This document shows, piece by piece, positions 1 through 6,912 of a stretch of DNA of 7,419 nt. Under the pieces are notes generated by a model. The model was not told where the DNA came from. It made no database searches and saw only the letters and a list, made by a program, of their open reading frames with translations. The stretch comes from Planctomycetaceae bacterium. Its GTDB lineage: Bacteria; Planctomycetota; Planctomycetia; Pirellulales; JAEUIK01. The translations under genes were made by a program, and so were the position numbers. The stretch lies in NCBI GenBank assembly GCA_015493185.1, contig WGDQ01000229.1, positions 1 through 7,419 of the forward strand, given 5' to 3'. Position 1 is the stretch's first letter. The number at the start of each line of letters is the position of its first letter.

Positions 1-1179
1 GTAGATACCTCGCTCAATCATGCCCCAGAAATAGCGGGCAAATCGCTGCGTGTCGCTGCGGGCGGCGGTTTGCCAGTCGACAACCGGCTGCTCGTTGAAA
101 AAGAGCGTGAGCATGCTGCCGACGCGGCCAATGGTGTGCGGAATGTTTGCCTGAGTGGCATGCTGCGAGAGTCCCTCGGCCAGACGTTGCGCTTGGGCCT
201 CGAGCTGCGGATAAGGATTCGCTTCGCGCAGGTGCTTTAGCGTAGCGATGCCGGCCGCCACGGCCAGCGGGTTGCCGCTTAGCGTACCGGCCTGAAAAAC
301 CCGGCCCGCTGGCAGAACGTGCTGCATGATTTGGCGGCGCCCGCCGTAAGCACCCACAGGCAGTCCGCCACCAACGATTTTGCCCAACGTGGTGAGGTCG
401 GGCTCGATGCCCACGAGCTGCTGCGCCCCACCATAGGCGACGCGGAAACCGCTCATCACTTCATCGAAAATGAGCACGGTTCCGTGCTTTTCGGTTTGGC
501 GCCGCAGCGTTTCGAGAAACTCGCGGTTCCCGGGCACGCACCCCATATTGCCCGCCACGGGCTCAACAATGGCCGCGGCGATCTGATCTCCCTGACGGTC
601 GAACGCCTGGTCGACGGCGGCCGCATCGTTGTAGGGCAGCACCAGCGTATCGCCAGCGGTGCCGGGCGTGACACCGGGCGAGTCGGGCACGGCAAGCGTG
701 GCGGCCGAGCTGCCGGCGGCCACCAGCAGGCTATCGACATGGCCGTGGTAATTGCCGGCGAATTTGACAACGATGTTGCGGCCCGTGAAGCCGCGTGCCA
801 GGCGCAAGGCGCTCATCGTGGCTTCGGTGCCCGAGTTGACCATGCGCACCTGTTCGACCGACGGCACGGCATCGACGATGAGCGCGGCCAGTTCGCTTTC
901 AGCTTCGGTCGGGGCTCCAAAACTGGTGCCGCGGCTAAGCGCGGTCTCGATGGCCGCCACGACGTCAGGATGACGATGCCCGAGGATCATGGGCCCCCAC
1001 GATCCGACGTAGTCGATGTAGCGGTTGCCGTCGACATCGTACAGGTAGGCACCCTGAGCACGGTCGATGAATAGGGGCTCGCCGCCCACGGCGCCAAAGG
1101 CCCGGGCCGGACTGTTGACGCCGCCGGGAATGAGCTCGCATGCTCGTGAAAATGCCGCCTTGCTTCGCGAACGTGACAT
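1..1179 (-). CDS. hemL: Glutamate-1-semialdehyde 2,1-aminomutase, 3' end cut by window edge
   Basis: PLP-dependent cytosolic enzyme that isomerises glutamate-1-semialdehyde to 5-aminolevulinate, the last step of the C5 route into tetrapyrroles. The frame is open for 393 codons to base 1. The family is usually about 425-435 residues, so roughly 35-40 C-terminal residues lie outside the window. Family signatures seen: N-terminal CELIPGGVNSPARAF, the VNSGTEAT cofactor-phosphate loop (about residues 114-121), NYHGH (Y144), IFDEVMSGFR with the PLP-ring aspartate D239, and LGKIVGGGLPVGAYGG with the Schiff-base lysine K267. The ATG at 1179 is the first start after an in-frame TAA at 1201-1203, and an AAGGAG lies 13 nt upstream. 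It follows hemB after a 321-bp spacer that holds a likely terminator, so it may have its own promoter. Using HemL implies a glutamyl-tRNA (C5) pathway, not ALA synthase. Identification is firm; other class III aminotransferases are unlikely given the full motif set. Confidence 0.96.
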   Translation of the reverse strand, partial: MSRSRSKAAFSRACELIPGGVNSPARAFGAVGGEPLFIDRAQGAYLYDVDGNRYIDYVGSWGPMILGHRHPDVVAAIETALSRGTSFGAPTEAESELAALIVDAVPSVEQVRMVNSGTEATMSALRLARGFTGRNIVVKFAGNYHGHVDSLLVAAGSSAATLAVPDSPGVTPGTAGDTLVLPYNDAAAVDQAFDRQGDQIAAAIVEPVAGNMGCVPGNREFLETLRRQTEKHGTVLIFDEVMSGFRVAYGGAQQLVGIEPDLTTLGKIVGGGLPVGAYGGRRQIMQHVLPAGRVFQAGTLSGNPLAVAAGIATLKHLREANPYPQLEAQAQRLAEGLSQHATQANIPHTIGRVGSMLTLFFNEQPVVDWQTAARSDTQRFARYFWGMIERGIY

Positions 1180-1192
1180 CGTTGGCCCAATA

Positions 1193-1198
1193 CTCCTT
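1193..1198 (-). promoter_or_regulatory. Ribosome binding site of hemL
   Basis: AAGGAG on the minus strand, 13 nt before the hemL ATG. The spacing is somewhat long, but it is the only Shine-Dalgarno-like sequence here. An in-frame stop just upstream leaves ATG 1179 as the only plausible start. Confidence 0.5.
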
Positions 1199-1204
1199 GG
1201 TTAG

Positions 1205-1240
1205 GTGGATGACTGCAATTGGGTAGTGGACGGCTGCAAT
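1205..1240 (-). repeat. Direct repeat pair, 21-bp period, upstream of hemL
   Basis: On the plus strand, GTGGATGACTGCAAT (1205-1219) and GTGGACGGCTGCAAT (1226-1240) match at 13 of 15 positions and start 21 bp apart, two turns of the helix. They lie about 26-61 bp upstream of the hemL start codon, in its presumed 5' leader or promoter. The placement is suited to a regulator binding as tandem dimers, but no known operator is recognised. Confidence 0.5.
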
Positions 1241-1271
1241 GCAAATGGCGCTGGAGGTGCCGTGATGCGTT

Positions 1272-1304
1272 GGAATCGTAAAAACACAAAGTGGAGTCGT
1301 AAAA
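1272..1304 (-). repeat. Second direct repeat pair, 21-bp period, in the hemB-hemL spacer
   Basis: On the plus strand, GGAATCGTAAAA (1272-1283) and GGAGTCGTAAAA (1293-1304) match at 11 of 12 positions and also start 21 bp apart. Read in the direction of hemL they are TTTTACGA(C/T)TCC, about 93-126 bp before the start codon. They may be paired operator half-sites or promoter-associated sequence; no known regulator is recognised. Confidence 0.45.
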
Positions 1305-1413
1305 GAAAGAGCCGTCTCCCCCTGCCCCACGGCATGCTGTGATGACGCGAGGCGTCTCGTGTCGCGTTGCCTTGGGGGCAGAGGCGACGTGCCGATGCCC
1401 GAAAGCTGAATCG

Positions 1414-1440
1414 AAAAAAAACGCCCCGGCGGCCGGTCGG
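1414..1440 (-). terminator. Probable Rho-independent terminator after hemB
   Basis: On the minus strand a GC-rich hairpin (CCGG-CCG-CCGG core, with a flanking CG/CG pair across an internal loop) is followed by an unbroken run of eight T. It begins about 60 nt after the hemB stop codon. The stem is short, so termination may be partial, but the T-run in such GC-rich DNA is distinctive. Confidence 0.5.
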
Positions 1441-1500
1441 AGGAAACCACCTTGTGATGGGCAAGCTCGCCTGGGTGGGCAAAGGCATGCCGGAAAGGTG

Positions 1501-2553
1501 TCAGCCGCCGAGCCATCGGGCCACATCTTTGGCCCAATAGGTGAGAATCACCTGGGCACCGGCGCGGGCGATGGCCGTGAGCGATTCGAGCACGGTGGCC
1601 TTCGGGTCGATCCAGCCCTTTTCGGCCGCGGCTTTGACCATACTGAATTCTCCCGACACGTTGTAGGCCGCCAGCGGGATTCCGGGAAAACGATCGGCGG
1701 CCAGGCGGATGATGTCGAGATAGGCCAGGGCCGGCTTGACCATGATCAGGTCGGCCCCTTCGGCAATGTCGAGCTCGATTTCGCGCATGGCCTGCTCCGG
1801 ATCGGCGGCGTAGTCCATCTGGTAGCTGCGACGATCGCCGAATTGCGGGGCGCTTTCGGCCGCATCGCGAAACGGACCGTAGAAGGCACTGGCGTATTTG
1901 GCCGCGTAGCTCATGATGGGCACGTGGTTGTAGCCCGCCTCGTCGAGTCCCTGGCGAATGGCCCCAACCATGCCGTCCATCATGCCGCTGGGGGCCACCA
2001 TATCGACACCCGAACGGGCGTGGCTGGCCGCCTGTCGAGCCAATAGTTCGAGCGTGGCGTCGTTGTCGACATCGGTGCGGCCACTGCGATCGCTGAGCAC
2101 GCCGCAATGGCCGTGGCTGGTGTATTCGCAAAAGCAGACATCGGAAACGACGAGCAACTCGGGCACGGTTTGCTTGGCCGCGGCGATGGCTCGCTGGATG
2201 ATGCCCTCTGGGCTGTACGAATCGCTGCCGGTTTCGTCCTTCTCGGCCGGAATGCCGAAAAGAATGACGCCTCCCAGACCGAGCCTGGCAACTTCTTCGA
2301 CCTCGCGGCGCATTTCGTCGAGCGAAAGCTGGGCATGACCGGGCATCGAATCGATTGGCTTGCGAGGCGTTTTTCCGGCATGCACGAATAGCGGCAAGAT
2401 CAATTGCGAAGGTCGCAACTCGACGTGCCGAATGAGACGGCGCATTTGCGGATGATAACGCAGGCGACGCAGTCGCGTGGCGGGAAAACGGCGTCCGCCG
2501 TGCGTTGCCGCCGACGAAGACGAGCCGGGCGATGACGGAGACGAAGATGGCAT
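1501..2553 (-). CDS. hemB: Delta-aminolevulinic acid dehydratase (porphobilinogen synthase)
   Basis: Cytosolic enzyme that condenses two 5-aminolevulinate molecules into porphobilinogen, the step after HemL. The chosen form has 350 residues, close to the usual 320-340. The family N-terminus FPATRLRRLR appears at residues 23-32. Both active-site lysines are present: K219 in MSYAAKYASAFYGPFRDA and the Schiff-base lysine K273 in DLIMVKPALAYLD. The metal site has three cysteines (C140, C142, C150) in DVCFCEYTSHGHCG, which is the zinc-type pattern and not the Asp-rich magnesium type. YNVSGEFSM near residues 297-305 is also typical. ATG 2553 was chosen because it sits just ahead of the conserved domain and leaves only a Ser/Pro-rich leader of about 22 residues; no Shine-Dalgarno is visible. 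The frame stays open to an ATG at 2706, giving 401 residues with a hydrophobic N-terminus, which is unlikely for this soluble enzyme. Three 18-bp repeats end 14 bp upstream of the start. Confidence 0.96.
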   Translation of the reverse strand: MPSSSPSSPGSSSSAATHGGRRFPATRLRRLRYHPQMRRLIRHVELRPSQLILPLFVHAGKTPRKPIDSMPGHAQLSLDEMRREVEEVARLGLGGVILFGIPAEKDETGSDSYSPEGIIQRAIAAAKQTVPELLVVSDVCFCEYTSHGHCGVLSDRSGRTDVDNDATLELLARQAASHARSGVDMVAPSGMMDGMVGAIRQGLDEAGYNHVPIMSYAAKYASAFYGPFRDAAESAPQFGDRRSYQMDYAADPEQAMREIELDIAEGADLIMVKPALAYLDIIRLAADRFPGIPLAAYNVSGEFSMVKAAAEKGWIDPKATVLESLTAIARAGAQVILTYWAKDVARWLGG

Positions 2554-2566
2554 GACAATAGCGATC

Positions 2567-2620
2567 GTGTGAATGGATCGAACCGTGTGAACGGACCGAA
2601 CGGTGTGAATGGACCCAAGG
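2567..2620. repeat. Three tandem 18-bp repeats upstream of hemB
   Basis: Three contiguous units of exactly 18 bp on the plus strand: GTGTGAATGGATCGAACC, then GTGTGAACGGACCGAACG, then GTGTGAATGGACCCAAGG. Units 1 and 2 differ at three positions, units 2 and 3 at three. The array ends 14 bp from the hemB ATG at 2553. If the upstream ATG at 2706 were used, each unit would encode a hexapeptide of the form S(I/V)HT(V/I)(R/A). It is either a tandem operator array in the hemB leader or an expanded short repeat. Confidence 0.75.
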
Positions 2621-2790
2621 GCATTGACTTTACTGCCGACGCAGGACACAAGCAGCGCGAAGCATACCACACCGACATTCGGTAGCAACCAGTCATAAGA
2701 TGGCAACCGGCTGGGGTCGGACCATCTGACGAATTGGCCGAAAAACGCACTCGGGCCGCGGCTGGCCGTTGAAAACCGCCGATTGGCCCC

Positions 2791-2879
2791 GCGTTGCCCA
2801 AAGCCCGGCCGATAATCTCCGCTACGCCTGCGACGGGGCTGCGCGAGCGGATCGGGCTTCGCCCGCTACAGGGCAACGC
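2791..2879. repeat. 89-bp imperfect hairpin element (REP/MITE-like candidate)
   Basis: The outer arms GCGTTGCCC (2791-2799) and GGGCAACGC (2871-2879) are perfect 9-bp inverted repeats. Inside them AAGCCCG (2801-2807) pairs with CGGGCTT (2853-2859), CGAT (2810-2813) with ATCG (2851-2854, competing in part with the previous pairing), and CCGCT (2819-2823) with AGCGG (2846-2850). Bulges lie between the segments. A separate CGGGC-TTC-GCCCG hairpin (2853-2865) is an alternative fold. The element lies about 50 bp past the stop of the large cytochrome gene. No T-run follows it, so it looks more like a dispersed intergenic palindrome or mRNA 3'-end stabiliser than a classical terminator. Confidence 0.6.
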
Positions 2880-2929
2880 AGCCATTTTTCAGCGGGAGAC
2901 CGTTTTTTCAACCCAGTCTGTCCACTCTG

Positions 2930-5900
2930 TCAGCGTTCGCCTGTTGCGGTTGCCGAGGCCTTGGCCACGGTGCTGGGCGCGCGGACGTGCAGCGTGACGG
3001 GCGGAGACGATTCGCGACCGGCGCTGATGGCCACGGCATGCACTTGCCGCGTGGTTTCAGGCACCCACGAACGGCACGAGAGAAAAATTTGTCGTTCGGT
3101 CTCGTTTTCGCGAATCAGCACGCCGTTCAGGCCGATGTTGTCGACGATTACGCCGTGCGGAAGGTTGAACAGTTCGAAGTTCACCACGCCTTTGAAACCT
3201 TTGCGCTCGATCTTGAGCATGGCTGGCACCGTGCCGCCCGGAGCGATCGAAAGCTCGCGCGGTTCGAGCCAAACGCGCAACTTGCCGGCTGCGGCCAACG
3301 AGATTTGTCCTAAGGGGCCGACTTGCTTGACGATTTCTTCGCCGCGGTAGTGCGCCCGAGCGCGAACCGTGGCGGCCGTGGCGGCTTCGCCCGAGGGCTT
3401 GGGCGCGTCTGGGGCCGCATAGAGCACGGCATGGCCCTGAAAATGACCGGCCTCGACAATCGTGGGTGTGGAGAGCGTGAAGCCTGCTGGAATATTCTCA
3501 ACCTCGATCGTTACCGGTGCGTCGAAGCCATCGATGCGTTCGACGTTGAAGGTGATGGTTTTCCCGCCGCCGGCGTGTACGGTGGTGTTTCCGCCGGCTA
3601 CGGTCACGCGGAAGTCGGGCCGTGCTTCGCGCAACGTGAGCCGGTAGGCAAAACGCGGACCTTGCAAACCGCGGACGTCGCTGACGCGGACCAGATACGG
3701 GCCGTCTTTTGGCGGTGTGAACATCAGTCGCGAGTCGCGCCCCCGTTTGCGCTCGCCGTCGTCATCGTTGGCGTAGTAGACGGGAAAGACGGGCAGACCG
3801 TTATCAATCAGCTTGGTGCCCGGTGGATAAGGCCGCACGATGTAGCAAGGTTCGTCGACCGCGTGCGATGTGGGCGAGGTATCGAAATAGCCGATCCGCT
3901 TGCCGTTCCAACCATACATGAGGAAGCCCGAGTCGGGCCCACGGCGGAGGCGGAAAATTTTGCACACTTCTCCCTGGAAATAGAGCAACTCATTCAGTTC
4001 CATTTCTTCCCAGTTGGCCACGCGAACGTCCTGCGTGTTGGAATCGATACCGCGAAAGTCGATCCAGGAATCGCGCGTGGCTTGCAGCAGTAAGCGTTCG
4101 ACGGGACGGCCGTCGGGCCAAAGCACCTCGATCTTCGTGTCGATGGGCGAGTCGTGCTGCGCGGCCGATATTTCCAACACCAACGGCTGCTGACTGCGGG
4201 CCTCGAAGCGGTAGAGATCCACATCCGTGGCCTGCCCGTCGCCTCGATGCCAGATGCGGCCGTTTACGGTGGTTGGCACGGCAAGTTGCATGGCCTGTTC
4301 GGACAGGTCGTTGGGTTCCTGTTCGCGCTGCTCGTCTGACGAGCCGACGACCACCTTCACCTGCGACGCGCCACGAAAACGCTCGCGGTCGACCGGTAGT
4401 TTCAATTCGCCCGGTTCTTCAGCCTTGGCAACCAACCGGGCATCGGCAGGCAGGTTGAAACCGGTTAGCTCGAGCGAGACCTCGCTGCCGGCCGGAATGC
4501 CGAGAGGGTAAACGCCCGTGACGTAGGGAAACTGGCCCACGGTGAGCCGATAGCGGTGTTTTTCCGAACCGTCGAGCGTGAGGCTGGAGACTTGGATGTG
4601 ATACAGGCCATCGTGCTGGATCGTGTGAGCGATCAACGGGTCGCGTCGGCCCTCGAAGTCGTTGTTCGTGGCCAGCACGCGACCGTCGGGGCCGTAGAGC
4701 GTGAGCGTTGCATCGAGCTTGGAGCGCAGCGAGGCGGCCGCCACCTCGATGACCAGGTGTTGCCCGGCCGTGGCCGCAACGGCGAACACGTCGACATCGC
4801 CCAACTGCCGGATTGTTCCCCAAACGGCCCCGGGCAAAGCGAGGCTTTGTGCCGCGGCGAGCGTGTCGTTCGGTTCTTGCTCAGCCTGCTGGGGTACGCT
4901 GTCGACCTGAACCTCGATGGCACGGCTCTTGCCGCCCGGCGTGACGATGGCCAGCTTGTACTCGCCACGCGGCAAATCGGCCGCGGCCGTCAGTTCGATG
5001 GAAAGCCGCCGGTGGTCGGACGCCCCCGCCGCATCGGCCGCGATAACGCGCCCGACGAGCTTTTCGTGGTTGGTTTCTATGGCCGTCGCCCCGAGCAGGT
5101 ATTTGCCGGTGAGCAGCAGCCGGCTGGCACCACCGCGTTGCACACCGCCGGGCACAACGGAAGCCAACTCGGGCTTGGGCGGGGGAACGGGCTTGCCCGA
5201 TCGGAGTGTGTACAGGGCGAAGCTGCCATCGAGCCGCGCCACGGCCAACTGCCGACTGTCGGGCGAAATGGCCACGGCATCGGGCCAGTCGGGCTGCGGC
5301 TCGAGTTGGATCTGCTGCGTGAGTGGCTCGGTTTGCCAGATTTTCACCGTACCGTCTTCAGAGGTCGATACGAGCCATTTCCCGTCGGGCGACCAGGCCA
5401 GTTGGATGATTGTTCCCAAGTGGCCGATGCGCGACACCTGAATGGGGTTGCTATCCTCGGCCGCGGACTCGCTGAGGCGCCAAATGCGTATGCGGCGATC
5501 GACGCCACCTGCGGCCAAACGCTTGCCATCAGGACTGAACGCCAGGCAATAGAGCGGCTTGGTGGCCTCGCTGAGCGTGTCGAGCCGCTGGGCGGCCTCG
5601 ACATCCCAAAGCTTTACGGTGCGATCGGCACTGGCGCTGGCCAGCACACGGCCGTCGGGTCGAAAGGCCAGATCGAACACGGCGCCATTGTGACCGGACA
5701 GCGTGGCAACCGGGTCTGCCTGCTGCGGATTCCAGAGCAGGATGTCGTGGTCGTAGCCTGCGGTGGCGATGCGATTGCCGGCCGGATCGAGCGCCAGGGC
5801 GTAGAGTGCGTCGCGATGCGCGACGCGACGTTCGAGCATCTTGCCGGACGCGAGATCCCAAAGTGCAAGCTCACCCCACGCGCCCGGCTCGCCCGAGGCG

Positions 5901-6778
5901 GTCCAAAGACGCTCGTTGCCCTGAAAGCGGATCTGGTTGACGTTGCCCGTCAGACCTGAAAGCACGCGAACCGTGGAGCGCGATTTGACATCGACCAACC
6001 GCACTTTGCGGTAGTGTCCGAGGGCAAGGCGTTTGCCATCGGGCGAGAAGGCGATCGAGGTCACGGCATCGCGCGGCGCCACGTTGGGCTGAATTTTGGG
6101 CACTTCCAGCCGGCGGGGTCGGGAAGGCTGGTGTGCCGCAGGGGCCGGGGCGCCGGCGTCGATCCAAGCGGCGAGCCTGGCAATTTCTTCGGGCGTGGGC
6201 GCTTCGTTGTCTTCGGGCGGCATCGACGGCTCGGCCTGGCCGGTAAGCACCTGGATGAGCCGGCTTTTCTTGCTGCTGCCCGGCACGATCACAGCACCGT
6301 GTTCGCCTCCCTTTTGCAAGCCGGCGAATGTTTCGAGCACCAACTGGCCTTCGGGTTCGTCGGCAGCATGACAACCCACACAATATTTGTTCAGGATCGG
6401 AGCGATGTGCGTGGCGAAATCGATCGCGGCGGTCTTCGCCCCGGTTTGCTCGGTGCCGCGGGCATCGGCATCCGTATCGGCCTTTTGCGGCTCAGCGGGT
6501 TTCGGCGAAACCGCGCCTTGCTGCTTCGTGTCGTCTGGCCTGGCCGCAGCGTCGGCCGGTGGTTTGGTTTTCGTAGGGGCCTGGCCGGCTTGCGGCGCCG
6601 CAGCGTCGGTGGATGGTTTGGCTTGCGCGGGGGCATCGTCGGCCGATGCCGTGCGATTCGCCGCCATTTGTGCCGCCAAGAGGACCAGCAGCCCCACGAA
6701 CGCCAGCCGCGTCGGCGTTGCGAAACCACGTGCCGGCGAAAACGGCGATGTCAGCGAAAACATCGGACGGGTGCTCAT
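2930..6778 (-). CDS. Exported cytochrome c / WD40 / PPC-domain giant protein (planctomycete type)
   Basis: About 1282 residues, read from ATG 6778. A hydrophobic signal segment (LAFVGLLVLLAA) with probable cleavage near TASA-DD (residue 46) sends it across the membrane. An Ala/Pro/Lys-rich linker (about 47-116) follows. The mono-heme cytochrome c domain has CVGCH (C133, C136, H137) and a likely axial Met in SMPPED (M186). Seven WD40 repeats (about 238-525, with SPDGK and KLWDV/KIWQT signatures) should close one propeller. A TIG-like domain (538-626), PPC 1 starting EQEPND (633-749), a second TIG-like segment (751-816), PPC 2 starting EQEPND (819-1051, interrupted at about 901-1006) and two Ig-like domains (1055-1160, 1166-1266) complete it. 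The role is unknown; a periplasmic or surface redox and scaffold function beside a DUF1553 protein is inferred. The start is uncertain: ATGs at 6811 and 6763 also give signal peptides, and the frame stays open to 7030. No Shine-Dalgarno decides it. Confidence 0.88.
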   Translation of the reverse strand: MSTRPMFSLTSPFSPARGFATPTRLAFVGLLVLLAAQMAANRTASADDAPAQAKPSTDAAAPQAGQAPTKTKPPADAAARPDDTKQQGAVSPKPAEPQKADTDADARGTEQTGAKTAAIDFATHIAPILNKYCVGCHAADEPEGQLVLETFAGLQKGGEHGAVIVPGSSKKSRLIQVLTGQAEPSMPPEDNEAPTPEEIARLAAWIDAGAPAPAAHQPSRPRRLEVPKIQPNVAPRDAVTSIAFSPDGKRLALGHYRKVRLVDVKSRSTVRVLSGLTGNVNQIRFQGNERLWTASGEPGAWGELALWDLASGKMLERRVAHRDALYALALDPAGNRIATAGYDHDILLWNPQQADPVATLSGHNGAVFDLAFRPDGRVLASASADRTVKLWDVEAAQRLDTLSEATKPLYCLAFSPDGKRLAAGGVDRRIRIWRLSESAAEDSNPIQVSRIGHLGTIIQLAWSPDGKWLVSTSEDGTVKIWQTEPLTQQIQLEPQPDWPDAVAISPDSRQLAVARLDGSFALYTLRSGKPVPPPKPELASVVPGGVQRGGASRLLLTGKYLLGATAIETNHEKLVGRVIAADAAGASDHRRLSIELTAAADLPRGEYKLAIVTPGGKSRAIEVQVDSVPQQAEQEPNDTLAAAQSLALPGAVWGTIRQLGDVDVFAVAATAGQHLVIEVAAASLRSKLDATLTLYGPDGRVLATNNDFEGRRDPLIAHTIQHDGLYHIQVSSLTLDGSEKHRYRLTVGQFPYVTGVYPLGIPAGSEVSLELTGFNLPADARLVAKAEEPGELKLPVDRERFRGASQVKVVVGSSDEQREQEPNDLSEQAMQLAVPTTVNGRIWHRGDGQATDVDLYRFEARSQQPLVLEISAAQHDSPIDTKIEVLWPDGRPVERLLLQATRDSWIDFRGIDSNTQDVRVANWEEMELNELLYFQGEVCKIFRLRRGPDSGFLMYGWNGKRIGYFDTSPTSHAVDEPCYIVRPYPPGTKLIDNGLPVFPVYYANDDDGERKRGRDSRLMFTPPKDGPYLVRVSDVRGLQGPRFAYRLTLREARPDFRVTVAGGNTTVHAGGGKTITFNVERIDGFDAPVTIEVENIPAGFTLSTPTIVEAGHFQGHAVLYAAPDAPKPSGEAATAATVRARAHYRGEEIVKQVGPLGQISLAAAGKLRVWLEPRELSIAPGGTVPAMLKIERKGFKGVVNFELFNLPHGVIVDNIGLNGVLIRENETERQIFLSCRSWVPETTRQVHAVAISAGRESSPPVTLHVRAPSTVAKASATATGER

Positions 6779-6807
6779 CCGTTTCGTACTCGTTTTGTGC
6801 GGGAAAA

Positions 6808-6900
6808 TCATTTTTTCAAAACGTGTTTCTTTTCTGCGACGATTTGCAAGCGGCTTCGCAAGCCCAGGGCTTTTTCCGGCTCGTTTTGGAGCGACCGCAC
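6808..6900 (-). CDS. Possible 30-codon leader ORF with strong Shine-Dalgarno (speculative)
   Basis: A GTG at 6900 follows the strong AAAGGAGG motif (6920-6913) by 12 nt and opens 30 codons, starting VRSLQNEPEK and ending HVLKK. The TGA overlaps the ATG at 6811 of the large cytochrome gene as ATGA, the classic geometry for translational coupling. If real, it would favour 6811 as the start of that gene. Against it: the spacing is long, the start is GTG, the peptide has no recognised family, and a frame this short can occur by chance. The reason to list it is that the best Shine-Dalgarno in the spacer has no other suitable start downstream. Confidence 0.2.
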   Translation of the reverse strand: MRSLQNEPEKALGLRSRLQIVAEKKHVLKK

Positions 6901-6912
6901 CTGTGTTGCTCG

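Larger units (their letters stand above)
1180..1500. other. hemB-hemL spacer
   Basis: This 321-bp stretch has no credible gene. Reading in the transcribed (minus) direction from the hemB stop, it holds a GC-rich hairpin followed by eight T (1414-1440), a pair of TTTTACGA-type repeats (1272-1304), a pair of TTGCAG-type repeats (1205-1240) and the hemL ribosome binding site. Open frames crossing it in both directions are out-of-frame extensions over hemB or hemL with no family resemblance. I could not pick a convincing -35/-10 pair. Confidence 0.7.
2554..2929. other. Spacer between the cytochrome/WD40 gene and hemB
   Basis: This 376-bp stretch is probably non-coding. It holds an 89-bp imperfect hairpin element (2791-2879) and three tandem 18-bp repeats (2567-2620). 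It should also contain the hemB promoter, but I see no clear -35/-10 pair. Open frames crossing it on either strand do not resemble known proteins. The part at 2554-2706 is in frame with hemB and could be read as an N-terminal extension. Confidence 0.6.

Noticed and set aside
319..1074. Plus-strand open frame (251 codons) opposite hemL
   Set aside because: Antisense to hemL, which carries all catalytic motifs in its own frame; His/Gly/Arg-rich composition is typical of a shadow.
965..2131. Minus-strand open frame (388 codons) crossing from hemB into hemL
   Set aside because: It is out of frame with both genes, Arg-rich, and shows no family signature; the two enzymes explain the sequence.
2567..2620. 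CRISPR array or replication iterons
   Set aside because: Units are only 18 bp, contiguous without spacers, and three in number, with no cas or replication gene nearby.
2887..2909. T-rich tract with CGTTTTTTC on the plus strand as a terminator
   Set aside because: It would serve plus-strand transcription, but no plus-strand gene precedes it and no stable stem is evident directly before the T-run.
2769..3350. Plus-strand open frame (193 codons) over the spacer and the end of the cytochrome gene
   Set aside because: It crosses the hairpin element and runs antisense to a clear Ig-like C-terminal domain; no recognised motif.
4556..5959. Long plus-strand open frame (467 codons) opposite the WD40/PPC gene
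   Set aside because: It is the antisense shadow of a well-supported coding region with clear domains; the translation has no recognisable motif and high GC explains the lack of stops.
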